In this document: in pieces, positions 26,341-35,076 of the stretch | Position numbering within the stretch: the stretch's first letter is position 1 | Layout of the letters: each line of letters starts with the position of its first letter | Source of the DNA: an uncultured Clostridium sp. | Lineage (GTDB): Bacteria; Bacillota; Clostridia; TANB77; CAG-508 | DNA length: 64,000 nt | NCBI GenBank assembly: GCA_947427205.1 | Contig: CANEHB010000004.1 | Location: 19,810 to 83,809 of the forward strand | Reading direction: 5' to 3' | Notes under the pieces: model-generated | What the model saw: only the letters and a program-made list of their open reading frames with translations | What the model was told of the DNA's origin: nothing | Database searches by the model: none | Position numbers and translations under genes: made by a program

Positions 26341-26823
26341 CTATCTATATCTTCTATACATACTATTTGTATTGTTTGTATTTGTTATAGAATTATCATT
26401 TTCTGATAATGCATTTGGTATAAAATTTTCATTATTAAAACTAAATGTATTTGGATTAAATCCTGAAAAATTATTATTTAAACTAAAAGTGTTATCATTA
26501 TTTTCGCTACAACAATTATTTCTTCTACAATTATTTTCACAGTTGTTATTTCTGCAGTTGCAATTATTATTTTCACAACCACAATCATCATTATTTCTAT
26601 TTTGAAGTATCATAACTATATAAGCTACTATAAAGGAAATAATTGTATATACTATAGCTGCAACTACAAGTTCTGCTGTTCCACCTAATGCAAAAGCTAC
26701 TACTATAAATATTGAAAAAAATATGCCTGCAACTTTATATGGACAATGTATAAAAGTTTCTAATATAGCTGATAAAATTATTGTTGCTATAGGAATTGCA
26801 AAAAAAATTAGTAAAACATTCAT
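26341..26823 (-). CDS. DUF2651-like membrane protein with Asn/Cys-rich tail
   Basis: The first 75 residues form three membrane helices resembling DUF2651/YbeF-type small proteins (HCPYKVAGIFFSIFIVVAFALGG, AAIVYTIISFIVAYIV). The remaining 85 residues are low-complexity, rich in Asn, Cys and Ser, with CxC and CC clusters between about 82 and 108, which may bind metal or be disordered. Function unknown. The ribosome binding site AGGAGG precedes the ATG. It is followed by its own terminator. Confidence 0.65.
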   Translation of the reverse strand: MNVLLIFFAIPIATIILSAILETFIHCPYKVAGIFFSIFIVVAFALGGTAELVVAAIVYTIISFIVAYIVMILQNRNNDDCGCENNNCNCRNNNCENNCRRNNCCSENNDNTFSLNNNFSGFNPNTFSFNNENFIPNALSENDNSITNTNNTNSMYRRYR

Positions 26824-26909
26824 ACTATAAATACCTCCTATTTTTTTTATAGACTATTTATAATATAATATTCTACTAATTTTCATTTGTTACCATAATT
26901 TATGTTTTA

Positions 26910-27437
26910 TTATACCTTTTCAGAAGATTGTTTTTTTAATATATCATATCTAAAAATTGCAATTAAAGTAGATACAAAAACAAATACTGATGAAATTGAA
27001 GCTGTATATGCACTTACTACAAAATTATATATTATCCATAAGAACGCTTGTATAAGATTAAGCTTCCTTATATTTTTCATATTTTTTGAAGCAACTATTA
27101 AAGCATAAGTTATTCCACATCCTATTGCCATAAGACTATAGATATTATTATATGTAATAAATCCTCCAATTAAAGTTGCTATAATAAATATTGCTGTTAA
27201 AACTTTAGATACTGTCTTATCTTTTTTAGTGTACATGTATGCTACTATTGTAATAACTAATCCAATAGCTTGAGTTATTGTTCCTGAATATGCACCTAAA
27301 ATTATAAAATTAATACCATATAATGTTTTTACAACTATATTTAATATTAAATATAAATTTTTCTTACTTTTTACTTGTATAGCTCCTATCATTATTATAG
27401 ATGCTATTAACCCTATTACTTGTGCTAAAATATTCAT
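26910..27437 (-). CDS. YgjV family membrane protein
   Basis: A 175-residue protein of six or so membrane helices. The spacing and motifs (GLIASIIMIGAIQVKSKK, YGINFIILGAYSGTITQ, KLNLIQAFLWIIYNFVVSAY) fit the YgjV inner-membrane family, whose function is unknown. It ends the truA-YgjV pair, starting 19 bases after truA. Confidence 0.72.
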   Translation of the reverse strand: MNILAQVIGLIASIIMIGAIQVKSKKNLYLILNIVVKTLYGINFIILGAYSGTITQAIGLVITIVAYMYTKKDKTVSKVLTAIFIIATLIGGFITYNNIYSLMAIGCGITYALIVASKNMKNIRKLNLIQAFLWIIYNFVVSAYTASISSVFVFVSTLIAIFRYDILKKQSSEKV

Positions 27438-27456
27438 ACTTTTACTTTCTCCATTT

Positions 27457-28191
27457 TTAATATGTAACTTCTACTAGACATAATCCTCTTGCTGGCAAGG
27501 TTTTTCCTGCTCTTGCTCGTTCTTTACTTTCTATTATATTTGCTATTTCTTCTGGCTTTATTTTACCTATTCCTACATCTAAAAGAGTTCCTGATATTAT
27601 TCTTACCATATTATATAAAAAACCACTTCCTGTAAGTTCTATATATATTCTATCATTATCTTCAATCACTTCTGCTTTATATATAGTTCTTACACTGCTT
27701 TTGCTAGATGTTCCACTTGCTTTAAAAGCCTTAAAATCATGTTCTCCCTCAAATTCTTTAGCAGCTTTTTTCATATTTTCTACATTTAATTTAATTGGAA
27801 AATGATATTCAAAATCTCTATATATTGCACTTCCATATTTTGAATTATTTATTGTATATCTATATTTTTTTGATTTAACAGAATATCTACTATGAAATCT
27901 CTCTTCTACTTCTTCTGCTGACTTTATTACTATACTTTGTTTTAATTTTGAATTTATTGCAATAGGGAATCTTTCTATATCTATACTACTATTAGTTTTA
28001 AAATTAGCAGTCTGCCCTAAGCTGTGAACACCACCATCAGTTCTTCCAGAAGCTATTAATTCTATTTCTTCTCCTGTTATCTCTCCTATAGCTTTTTCTA
28101 TCTCACCTTGAATGTTTAATTTATTAGGCTGTTTTTGCCAACCATTAAATCCTTTTCCATCATATTCTATTATTAATTTTATATTTCTCAA
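27457..28191 (-). CDS. truA: tRNA pseudouridine(38-40) synthase
   Basis: Isomerises uridines 38-40 in the tRNA anticodon arm. The catalytic Asp lies in ASGRTDGGVHSLGQ, and the opening RNIKLIIEYDGKGFNGWQ is standard for TruA. I prefer a TTG start at 28191, seven bases after GGAGAG, because it gives the typical N-terminus MRNIKL. The ATG five codons upstream (28206) has no ribosome binding site and overlaps that Shine-Dalgarno. The length is about 244 residues, as usual. Confidence 0.93.
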   Translation of the reverse strand: MRNIKLIIEYDGKGFNGWQKQPNKLNIQGEIEKAIGEITGEEIELIASGRTDGGVHSLGQTANFKTNSSIDIERFPIAINSKLKQSIVIKSAEEVEERFHSRYSVKSKKYRYTINNSKYGSAIYRDFEYHFPIKLNVENMKKAAKEFEGEHDFKAFKASGTSSKSSVRTIYKAEVIEDNDRIYIELTGSGFLYNMVRIISGTLLDVGIGKIKPEEIANIIESKERARAGKTLPARGLCLVEVTY

Positions 28192-28348
28192 CTTTTTTCT
28201 CTCCATTCATAATTAAGCTTATTAATTTTACATTTTAGGATTTACTTTTTAATTGTATCTATATATTACAATAATTAAAACTACAAATTATAATTTTAAT
28301 TATCTTATCACAAATAGCTATTATAGACAATAACTTATTTAAATACCA

Positions 28349-28377
28349 TTGATTTACTACTTCTATTATGATAGAAT
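28349..28377 (+). promoter_or_regulatory. Probable promoter of the sigma-factor operon
   Basis: TTGATT, 17-base spacer and TAGAAT with TGA before the -10, about 80 bases upstream of the ECF-like sigma gene. Confidence 0.55.
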
Positions 28378-28458
28378 TTCATCAGATAAAAATATACATT
28401 ATAAAAATTGCAAAAGATAAAGCCAAAATATATATTTTTTTATAGAGGTGAGATTAAA

Positions 28459-29028
28459 ATGGATTTATTACAAGAAGCAAAAAGCTCTAATAAACAAGCC
28501 TACAATGAACTTGTTTCAAAATATAATCACATTTTTTACAAAACAGCTAAAATTTATTTTCTTCTTGATGAAGATGTTTATACAGTTATAGAAGCTTCAT
28601 TATCACAAACATTTCGTGAACTTATAAATGTAAAAACAGAAAAAGATTTTTTATTTTTAGCAGAAAAAATATTAATTAAAAACTGTGAAAATTTAAAACA
28701 AGCTTATTCTAAAGACATAGATAAGAAAATTAACTCTAAACAGTTAAGTCTAAATATTGGAGATAAAATAACATCTACAGAAAACATTGTAGGTTCTGAA
28801 GAATATAAAGAATATCGTAAGTCTTCTATTGTTGAAGAATATATTACTAGTATTGAAGAAGATTGTAGATTAATCGCCTTATTATATTATTATGCTGATT
28901 TTTCAATTTCTGAAATTTCTGTACTTCTTAAAATACCTAACTCTACTATAACACAAAAAGTAGATAAAATAAGAATAAAAATATATGAAATGATAAAAAA
29001 TAAGGAGGTTGATTTATATAATGAATAA
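28459..29028 (+). CDS. ECF-like RNA polymerase sigma factor
   Basis: A 189-residue protein. Residues about 5-80 resemble sigma region 2 (AKSSNKQAYNELVSKYNHIFYKTAK). Residues about 135-185 form a region 4 helix-turn-helix (LIALLYYYADFSISEISVLLKIPNSTITQKVDKI). The middle is divergent. The start is ATG 28459, after AGAGGTGAG. An in-frame ATG 17 codons earlier lacks a site. Its end overlaps the next gene, a single-pass membrane protein that could be its anti-sigma factor, which is the usual ECF arrangement. The target genes are unknown. Confidence 0.75.
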   Translation: MDLLQEAKSSNKQAYNELVSKYNHIFYKTAKIYFLLDEDVYTVIEASLSQTFRELINVKTEKDFLFLAEKILIKNCENLKQAYSKDIDKKINSKQLSLNIGDKITSTENIVGSEEYKEYRKSSIVEEYITSIEEDCRLIALLYYYADFSISEISVLLKIPNSTITQKVDKIRIKIYEMIKNKEVDLYNE

Positions 29029-30073
29029 TTTTGATGAACTACATAAAGAGCAAGATGAATTTATAAAAAACACCTTAAAAGAAGATAAAGTTATAAGTCA
29101 ACCAGTACTTGATAATTTTACTAATTATATTGAAAATTCTAATATAAAAGTAAAAAAATATACACATAAACAAAAAAATATTTTTATTTTAGTTATAATT
29201 ATTTTAACAATTTTAGTTATTACAGTAAGTTTTACATTATTAAATAAACCTACTTTTACTTCTGAAAAACCAAATACTGATTTATTTTTAAGTAATACAG
29301 TAGAAAACAAAATAGAAAATAAAGTATCAAATAGTATTACTAATGAAAGTAATACATCATCTACCAATACTAGTGAAAACAAATCAAAAGATACTAATTC
29401 TATTATGGTTGAAATTGAATCTAACACTACTTCAACTAATAGTATTATTGTATCAAATCAAACTAAAAAACCTGATAATTTAAATTTATCTGATGAAGAT
29501 TTAAAAGAATTACAAAAACTTATTGAAAGCTATTCTATTGGTATTAAAAGAATATCATACGATGAAGAAACTTTAGAAAGTAACACAATTTTACTTTTAA
29601 TTGCAAAAGAATATTTTGATTCTCATTCTTCAAAATCTTCTTTAAAAGTAGATACTACCTATGCTGCAACACTTGAAAATATGCATAAATATTTAACAGA
29701 ATTAACTGGAAATGATTATTCAAATGTCCCTTATATATCAGCATATAGTAATTATATAGGATATTCTACAACATCAAAAACTTATCTTTTAGGAAAAGAT
29801 TATAATACAATTACTAAAGAAAAATATGAATGCTCTAATTTAGAAATAACTGATAATAAAGACGGATTATATACAGCAAAAGCTAATGTAATAAGAACTT
29901 TAAACAAAGAAAACACTAAATATGAAATTACATTTGATTTTAAAATAAATACAAATTATACTTATGAGAAATTTAATATAGAATCACTAAAGGCAAGAAA
30001 TATATCCTTATACAATGATAATACTGTACATTTAGTTGAGCAACCAAACATTGTAGAAGAAGATGAGAATTAG
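29021..30073 (+). CDS. Putative membrane anti-sigma factor/sensor
   Basis: A 350-residue protein with a cytoplasmic head of 50 residues, one membrane helix (about 54-74), a Ser/Thr/Asn-rich linker (about 80-150) and an extracytoplasmic domain of about 200 residues that I do not recognise. The position (overlapping the sigma gene by eight bases) and topology fit an anti-sigma factor that holds the sigma at the membrane and senses an outside signal. No classical anti-sigma zinc motif is visible. The ribosome binding site AAGGAGG lies inside the sigma gene's end. Confidence 0.65.
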   Translation: MNNFDELHKEQDEFIKNTLKEDKVISQPVLDNFTNYIENSNIKVKKYTHKQKNIFILVIIILTILVITVSFTLLNKPTFTSEKPNTDLFLSNTVENKIENKVSNSITNESNTSSTNTSENKSKDTNSIMVEIESNTTSTNSIIVSNQTKKPDNLNLSDEDLKELQKLIESYSIGIKRISYDEETLESNTILLLIAKEYFDSHSSKSSLKVDTTYAATLENMHKYLTELTGNDYSNVPYISAYSNYIGYSTTSKTYLLGKDYNTITKEKYECSNLEITDNKDGLYTAKANVIRTLNKENTKYEITFDFKINTNYTYEKFNIESLKARNISLYNDNTVHLVEQPNIVEEDEN

Positions 30074-30086
30074 GAAATTTTAGTAT

Positions 30087-30938
30087 ATGAGTATAAAATT
30101 AGTCGCCAGTGATTTAGATGGCACAATTATTGATAGAAATAATAATATTTCAGAAAAAAACTTTAAAGCAATAGATAAACTTCATGAAAAAAATATTGAT
30201 TTTGCAATTTGTACAGGGAAATCTTATTCTGTTTCAAAAAAAGTATGTGAACAATTTAATGCAAACTTTGGTATTTTCGGAAATGGAACACAAATAATAG
30301 ATTTTCGTACAGGTGAAGAATTACTTAGAAATACTTTATCTAAAGAAGATTTATTATTCTGTAGTACTCTTGCAAAACGTTATAATTTTCATATTCACCT
30401 TTATACAGATAATGAAATTATAACAGAAGAATTAAAATACATGGATTTAAGAAATTTCTTACTTAGAAATAAAAATTCTACAGAAAGCTTAAAATTTAAA
30501 ATTGTAGATGACATTATAGGTTATATAGAAAAAAATTCTATTGAAGTATTTTCAGCAGTTATATCAACTGAATCTGCTATACTTCCAAGTTTTGAAAATC
30601 TTTTATCTATAAACAAAAATATCGTATATACCTATATTAGTAAAAGAGGAAAATATAGAGATACTACAATAAACAAAGATTATGAATATTTAAATATCTC
30701 CCCTCTTCATATTAATAAAAATGAAGCATTAAATTTTTTAGCAACTCATTTAGAAATTGCAAAAAAAGATATGCTTGCAATTGGTGATAATGTAAATGAT
30801 TTAGAAATGGTTAAAGAAGCTGGCATTGGAGTTGCTGTAAAAGATGCTTATGACGATTTAAAAAATGTTGCTAAATATGTAACTAATGCTTCTGCTACAG
30901 AAGGAGCTTTTGCAGAAGCTATCGAAAAATTTATATAA
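30087..30938 (+). CDS. HAD-superfamily (Cof-type) phosphatase
   Basis: A 283-residue HAD type IIB hydrolase. Motif I is DLDGTII (nucleophile and acid Asp at the N-terminus), motif II is around FAICTGKS, motif III Lys lies near the NKNEALNFL stretch, and motif IV is IGDNVNDLEMVKEAGIGVAV. The Cof/YidA group dephosphorylates sugar phosphates or nucleotides; the substrate is not predictable here. It follows the anti-sigma gene by 13 bases on the same strand and may belong to the operon. A bidirectional terminator follows. Confidence 0.9.
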   Translation: MSIKLVASDLDGTIIDRNNNISEKNFKAIDKLHEKNIDFAICTGKSYSVSKKVCEQFNANFGIFGNGTQIIDFRTGEELLRNTLSKEDLLFCSTLAKRYNFHIHLYTDNEIITEELKYMDLRNFLLRNKNSTESLKFKIVDDIIGYIEKNSIEVFSAVISTESAILPSFENLLSINKNIVYTYISKRGKYRDTTINKDYEYLNISPLHINKNEALNFLATHLEIAKKDMLAIGDNVNDLEMVKEAGIGVAVKDAYDDLKNVAKYVTNASATEGAFAEAIEKFI

Positions 30939-30939
30939 A

Positions 30940-30978
30940 AATAGAGCTTGAAATTTATAAAAAAATCAAGCTCTATTT
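30940..30978. terminator. Bidirectional terminator between convergent genes
   Basis: Thirteen-base arms AAATAGAGCTTGA and TCAAGCTCTATTT with T-runs on both strands, placed between the HAD gene (plus) and the 30981 gene (minus). Confidence 0.85.
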
Positions 30979-30980
30979 TA

Positions 30981-31268
30981 TTATCTTTCTTTATTTGGTG
31001 GATTAGATATAACATCTATAAAAGCTTCTCTATAAGTAGTATAAATTGGACATATGTATTTAGTTTCTAAAAAAAGATTTCCTTCCCAACCAGGATACAT
31101 TCCCTCATCTAACAAGGCTTTAAAAGAAATAACTTTATATCCTAAACCAATATATTCAACCGTTCCACCATCTTGATATGAAAATAATCCAAATAATTTA
31201 GAACAAAATATTGGTAATTTTTGATTCTTAGCTCTTATATAATCAACTGTAAAGAAAATAATCCACAT
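30981..31268 (-). CDS. Small membrane-anchored protein, unknown; start uncertain
   Basis: At least 95 residues: an N-terminal hydrophobic helix, then AKNQKLPIFCSKL, DGGTVEYIGLGYKVISF and a short tail. It resembles the 25714 protein (K-x-P-I-F then GLGYxV) and a family of uncharacterised Firmicute proteins. The annotated ATG has no ribosome binding site. The open frame extends about 12 codons upstream (KKIFIRILIVIL) into a better membrane helix but without ATG, GTG or TTG, so the true start may be non-standard or the 5' end altered. Confidence 0.55.
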   Translation of the reverse strand: MWIIFFTVDYIRAKNQKLPIFCSKLFGLFSYQDGGTVEYIGLGYKVISFKALLDEGMYPGWEGNLFLETKYICPIYTTYREAFIDVISNPPNKER

Positions 31269-31279
31269 TAAAATTACAA

Positions 31280-31399
31280 TTAATATTCTAATGAATATCT
31301 TTTTTGTTTATTAGCTTTTATTATTATAACTACCAACCATACTAAACCTACTAATAAAGTAACGAATATTGCTTTTGTAATCATATCTATATATCCCAT
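31280..31399 (-). CDS. Small single-pass membrane protein (39 residues)
   Basis: ATG 31399 preceded by AGAGAGGAAA. The product has one membrane helix (about residues 10-29, AIFVTLLVGLVWLVVIIIKA) and a basic tail. No family recognised. It lies between the caspase-like block and the 30981 gene on the same strand, so it may be part of that transcript. Confidence 0.55.
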   Translation of the reverse strand: MGYIDMITKAIFVTLLVGLVWLVVIIIKANKQKRYSLEY

Positions 31400-31416
31400 A
31401 TTTTTCCTCTCTAATA

Positions 31417-31743
31417 TTATATATCAAAAATAAATGATTCTATTTTAGCGCCAAGTACTAAATCTTCTATCTTTATTTCCACAAAAACATACTTTTTATT
31501 TTTTTCTATATCATAATAAAATGTTAAATTTTCTTCTAAAATATTACTATTATTTAATTTTTCTTTAGCTTTATTTAAATAATACTCTTTGTCTAAATTC
31601 GATACTTTATATTCTTCTGCACTATTAAAATTATTCATATTTACAGTTTCGGGCATCTCTATAGTATTGTCATTAATTTGTATAACTCTATCATTTTCAT
31701 CTAAAACTACATTTATATCCTGAATTTGATATAAAATCTCCAA
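31417..31743 (-). CDS. Probable C-terminal part of the caspase-like protein, +1 frame
   Basis: About 105 residues (LEILYQIQDINVVLDENDRVIQI onward, ending FIFDI) with an alternating strand pattern, no signal peptide and no ribosome binding site. The frame opens with TTG inside the 3' end of the upstream gene, 47 bases of overlap. A +1 shift in the AAAA run near 31747 would fuse it to the upstream protein as NLKLEILYQ. I think it is that protein's C-terminal domain, separated by a frameshift that does not involve CGG. A separate overlapping gene is the alternative. Confidence 0.5.
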   Translation of the reverse strand: MEILYQIQDINVVLDENDRVIQINDNTIEMPETVNMNNFNSAEEYKVSNLDKEYYLNKAKEKLNNSNILEENLTFYYDIEKNKKYVFVEIKIEDLVLGAKIESFIFDI

Positions 31744-32662
31744 TTTTCAAATTATAATCAATATAACTATATTCTTTTTTTAATTTTTTTGTTTGCGCAT
31801 TATATGTATATAATCCTTTTGTAAAATTCTTTTCATAATTATCTTCTTCAAAATACATATTTTTTTCCTTAATAATATTTTCAATTTCTGATATACTAGC
31901 ACTCTCTTTTCCAAAATAATCTAATATATTAACATTTTCATTTATATTATTTAAACTTTCAGATGAAACTGTAACACTAGATAACTCAGATTCTGAAAGA
32001 GGAGATGAAAGCCCAGAAGATGAAAATTTCACATTTTTTACATTTGAATTCATATAATTTTTACTATTAGCATATATTATTGCATCAAGTGGTTTAGATC
32101 CATCTTTTAATTTAGCATGATAATTGTCTAACCAATCTGGAAATGAATAAGCATTTACTTCGGTATACCACCCAACAGACATTTGTGCTCCATATTCAAC
32201 TACTTTTGCAGCCAATGAATAATCTTGTGGAGTACCATTTCCAGCTGTATTACAAGCAGCAAATGTAACTAATTTTTTATCTGACCAATTTAAATTATCA
32301 ATTGAATAAAAATCATATTCTCCTATTGTTCTATGTGGTCCTATACATATTCCTCCTTTTGGAAACTGTATGAGAGTTGCACTACCATGACAAAAATATA
32401 GTTGTACTTGGGACAATTTAGCTTCTGCATAAACACTTATAGGTCTTAAATCTTTTGATATGACCGTTTCATATCCTCTAGTATCATATGCTTCTTTTGC
32501 TTTATTCATAGAAGTATCTCCTTCCCAACTAAAGGCACCACGTTCTGATGATATTAAAGCACAAGCATGCCCTTTACTATTAGTAGCTGCATAAATATTA
32601 ATTGCTGCCAAAAATATAATTACTATAGTAAATAATAAAATAATTTTAAAAAACTTTTCCAT
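31697..32662 (-). CDS. Secreted caspase/CHAT-like cysteine peptidase homologue
   Basis: A signal peptide or membrane anchor (KFFKIILLFTIVIIFLAAINIYA, residues 3-25) precedes a 300-residue exported domain. It carries the His-Gly and Cys signature of clan CD peptidases: LYFCHGSATL with His92 after a hydrophobic strand, and LVTFAACNTAGNG with Cys137 after the next strand. This is the arrangement of CHAT, gingipain and caspase folds. The substrate is unknown. The C-terminal part is Ser/Asn-rich and the frame runs into the overlapping 31417 frame. No strong ribosome binding site is seen at 32662. Activity is inferred from the motif only. Confidence 0.65.
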   Translation of the reverse strand: MEKFFKIILLFTIVIIFLAAINIYAATNSKGHACALISSERGAFSWEGDTSMNKAKEAYDTRGYETVISKDLRPISVYAEAKLSQVQLYFCHGSATLIQFPKGGICIGPHRTIGEYDFYSIDNLNWSDKKLVTFAACNTAGNGTPQDYSLAAKVVEYGAQMSVGWYTEVNAYSFPDWLDNYHAKLKDGSKPLDAIIYANSKNYMNSNVKNVKFSSSGLSSPLSESELSSVTVSSESLNNINENVNILDYFGKESASISEIENIIKEKNMYFEEDNYEKNFTKGLYTYNAQTKKLKKEYSYIDYNLKIGDFISNSGYKCSFR

Positions 32663-32805
32663 CTATTTTTACTTCCCCATTTACTATAAATTAATAAATT
32701 ATTAAAACAATTTTATTTATATTAATATATAGCATAAAAATAATCATTTCAATTTATAATATAATTTTTTCATCGACTTTTTTAAACATCATATGTTCTA
32801 ATTCA

Positions 32806-32832
32806 TAAAAAATTCCCTTATAGGGAATTTTT
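32806..32832 (-). terminator. Terminator of cdaA
   Basis: Near-palindrome AAAAATTCCCTTATAGGGAATTTTT with T-rich flanks on both strands; it touches the cdaA stop codon. Confidence 0.75.
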
Positions 32833-33701
32833 TATTTTTTTATATTCTTTTTTAATTTAGCTGTATGTATAGGTTCATTTATTAAGTTTTTTATCAAAAT
32901 TTTCTTAAGCACATCTTCTCTAACATCAGCAATTAATGTTCCATCTTTGGCTATTGACATCTTTCCTGTTTCTTCTGATACAACTACTATTATTGCATCA
33001 GATTCTTTAGAAATTCCTATTGCTGCTCTATGTCTAGTTCCAAGTTCTCTTGCAATATCTTTATCATCTGCTAAAGGTAGCATACAAGATGCTGCTGCTA
33101 TTTTATTATCACTTATAATTACTGCTCCATCATGAAGTGGTGTATTAGGTTCAAAAATATTTACTAATAATTGTGGAGAAATTTCTGAATTCATTATAAT
33201 TCCTGTTGAAATTATATCTTGAATTTTTATGTCTCTTTCAATAACAATTAAAGCTCCTTTTTTCTGTTTTGCAAGTTCTACTGCTGCTATTGCTATTTTA
33301 TAAATATTTTCTTTTTTCTTAGCATTTAAGTCCTCATCCATTCCAAGCATTCTGCTAAATCTGTTTGTAGTTCCTAATTGTTCTAATCCTCTTCTAAGTT
33401 CTGGTTGAAATACTATAATAAGCATTATAACACCATATGACATAAGAGATGTTAATATGTAATTTAATATATTTAATTTTAAAAGTCCACTTACAACAGT
33501 AATTACAATTAATATTAAAATTCCTTTTAATAATTGCCATGCTCTAGTTTCTTTAAGCATTTTAAAAGCTTTATAAATTAAAAATATAACTATTACTAAA
33601 TCAATTACTGTAGTAACTACATTAATTGGCTGATTGGTTATATTGTTAATATATTCTAAAAATTGTGTTTCAAAAAAATTCTCAAAATTTTGACCTATCA
33701 T
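32832..33701 (-). CDS. cdaA: Diadenylate cyclase CdaA
   Basis: Makes cyclic di-AMP from two ATP, controlling potassium and osmotic balance in Firmicutes. Three N-terminal membrane helices (about 28-46, 58-75 and 80-98) are followed by the DAC domain, with the active-site motifs DGA at 191-193 (TPLHDGAVII) and RHR at 223-225 (GTRHRAAIG). The 289 residues match CdaA/DacA. The ribosome binding site AAGGAG is good. The usual partner cdaR (ybbR) is not adjacent; a 34-residue membrane protein gene lies directly upstream instead. Confidence 0.96.
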   Translation of the reverse strand: MIGQNFENFFETQFLEYINNITNQPINVVTTVIDLVIVIFLIYKAFKMLKETRAWQLLKGILILIVITVVSGLLKLNILNYILTSLMSYGVIMLIIVFQPELRRGLEQLGTTNRFSRMLGMDEDLNAKKKENIYKIAIAAVELAKQKKGALIVIERDIKIQDIISTGIIMNSEISPQLLVNIFEPNTPLHDGAVIISDNKIAAASCMLPLADDKDIARELGTRHRAAIGISKESDAIIVVVSEETGKMSIAKDGTLIADVREDVLKKILIKNLINEPIHTAKLKKNIKK

Positions 33702-33729
33702 ACTTTATTTTCTCCTTAAAATTATTATT

Positions 33730-33834
33730 TTATCTAGCAAATATATAAAATAATAATGTTCCGAATACTGAAAATACCATTAATGCTAAAAGTATTCCTG
33801 CTAATATTTTTGTAAATAATTTTTTCTTATCCAT
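33730..33834 (-). CDS. Small membrane protein (34 residues), DUF4044-like
   Basis: ATG 33834 preceded by AAAGAGGATG. The product is a basic tip (MDKKKLFTK) and one membrane helix to near the C-terminus (ILAGILLALMVFSVFGTLLFYIF). It resembles the very short membrane proteins annotated DUF4044 or Prli42-like in Firmicutes, but at this length the similarity is weak. It starts a unit with cdaA, 28 bases away. Confidence 0.55.
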   Translation of the reverse strand: MDKKKLFTKILAGILLALMVFSVFGTLLFYIFAR

Positions 33835-33841
33835 AATTTTC

Positions 33842-34141
33842 ATCCTCTTTTCTGTTTATATAATTTTATTTAATATTTTAAATTTTTCATAATAGTAATT
33901 ATATCACAACACAATTTTTTTTCAATATAAAAATAAGGAAATAAAATTTATAAAAATAATTATTTTTTATATTTAACAAAAATAGTTAAAAATATAATAT
34001 ATATTAATTTTGAAGCACTACGTAAGCAATTAAACGAACGAAGTGAGTGCGAAATGGAGCAACCTACATAAAATATTTATTTATAGGTTGCGACAGCAAA
34101 GTGTAAAAAATTAATATATATTATATTTTTATCAAATTTAT
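33842..34141. other. Intergenic region with an inverted-repeat element
   Basis: No gene seen. About 34012-34110 holds a less AT-rich patch with CAACCTA and TAGGTTG arms around a 17-base AT loop (34068-34098), flanked by CGAAGTGAGTGCGAAATG-type sequence. Short CGAA/GAGTGCG patches of this style also appear near 46,390 and 24,480, suggesting a dispersed intergenic repeat. Confidence 0.45.
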
Positions 34142-34188
34142 AATTCTAAAAAAGAAGTAATTATATTAATTACTTCTTTTTTAGAATT
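34142..34188 (-). terminator. Terminator of spoIIQ
   Basis: Arms of 21 bases (AATTCTAAAAAAGAAGTAATT and complement) with a five-base loop, overlapping the stop codon of the M23 peptidase gene. Confidence 0.85.
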
Positions 34189-35017
34189 ATTTTAAATAAA
34201 TTGTAGGATTCACAGGAGTCCCATCTTTATACATTTCAAAATGTAAATGTGCATCATCTGCAACCTCAAAGCTTGCTGTTTCACCAACAGTACCTATAGT
34301 TTGTCCTTTTTCAATTTCTTCATTTTCTGACACAAACTCTGTTGTTAAAAGATTAGAATAAACAGTTTTAAATCCATCTTGATGAGCTACGGTAACAGTT
34401 AATCCATATCTTGGATCATTTTTTATACTTTCAACAGTTCCAGCTTCTGCAGATACAACAATACTTGTTTTATCTGCTTTAATATCTATTCCACTATGAG
34501 TTGTCCATTCCTCTAAAGTATTAGAATATATTAAAGTATCCATTGCAAAATCTTTCATAATTTCTCCTGAAGCTGGTGCTACAAACTCTAATTCTTTCTT
34601 TTCTTCTACAGTAGTATTTTCTATAGTATTTGTATCTACAATATTTGTATCAGTAGTATTAGCTACATTTTCCACAATAGATGATATTGATGTAGTATTA
34701 TTTTTTATACTATTTTTACTAGTAGCATTTGTACTTGTTGTATTTCTATTAGTATTACTTGTATTATTAATTACATTGTTTGTAGAATTTTCAACGCTCT
34801 TATCATCTGTAAAACTAGTTTCTGTAATTTCATCATTAGACACTATATCATTTGCCACTCCTAAGTTTAATAGATTTTCACTTGACTCCTCTTTTAATTT
34901 TTTATTATACATAACAAAAATAGTTAAGAATATAACTATAGAAACTACTAAAGCTATACTAAAAGTATAAATTAATTTTTTTAATTTTTCTTCTTCTAAA
35001 AATTCTCTTCTTCCCAT
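34187..35017 (-). CDS. spoIIQ: SpoIIQ-like M23 (LytM) peptidase
   Basis: A 276-residue protein: cytoplasmic N-terminus, one membrane helix (about 18-37), a long Asn/Thr/Ser linker and a C-terminal LytM peptidase domain. Both zinc motifs are intact: H-x3-D in THSGIDIKA and H-x-H in DAHLHFEM. In sporulation SpoIIQ pairs with SpoIIIAH across the septum. Clostridial SpoIIQ keeps the zinc site, whereas Bacillus SpoIIQ lost it. I start at ATG 35017, after GGAGGTTATT. It follows spoIID in the sporulation cluster, which supports this over other M23 proteins. Confidence 0.82.
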   Translation of the reverse strand: MGRREFLEEEKLKKLIYTFSIALVVSIVIFLTIFVMYNKKLKEESSENLLNLGVANDIVSNDEITETSFTDDKSVENSTNNVINNTSNTNRNTTSTNATSKNSIKNNTTSISSIVENVANTTDTNIVDTNTIENTTVEEKKELEFVAPASGEIMKDFAMDTLIYSNTLEEWTTHSGIDIKADKTSIVVSAEAGTVESIKNDPRYGLTVTVAHQDGFKTVYSNLLTTEFVSENEEIEKGQTIGTVGETASFEVADDAHLHFEMYKDGTPVNPTIYLK

Positions 35018-35076
35018 AATAACCTCCATCTCTTTCGAGTAAATAACTATTATAAGTATTTGCAATTTTTTGAAGA

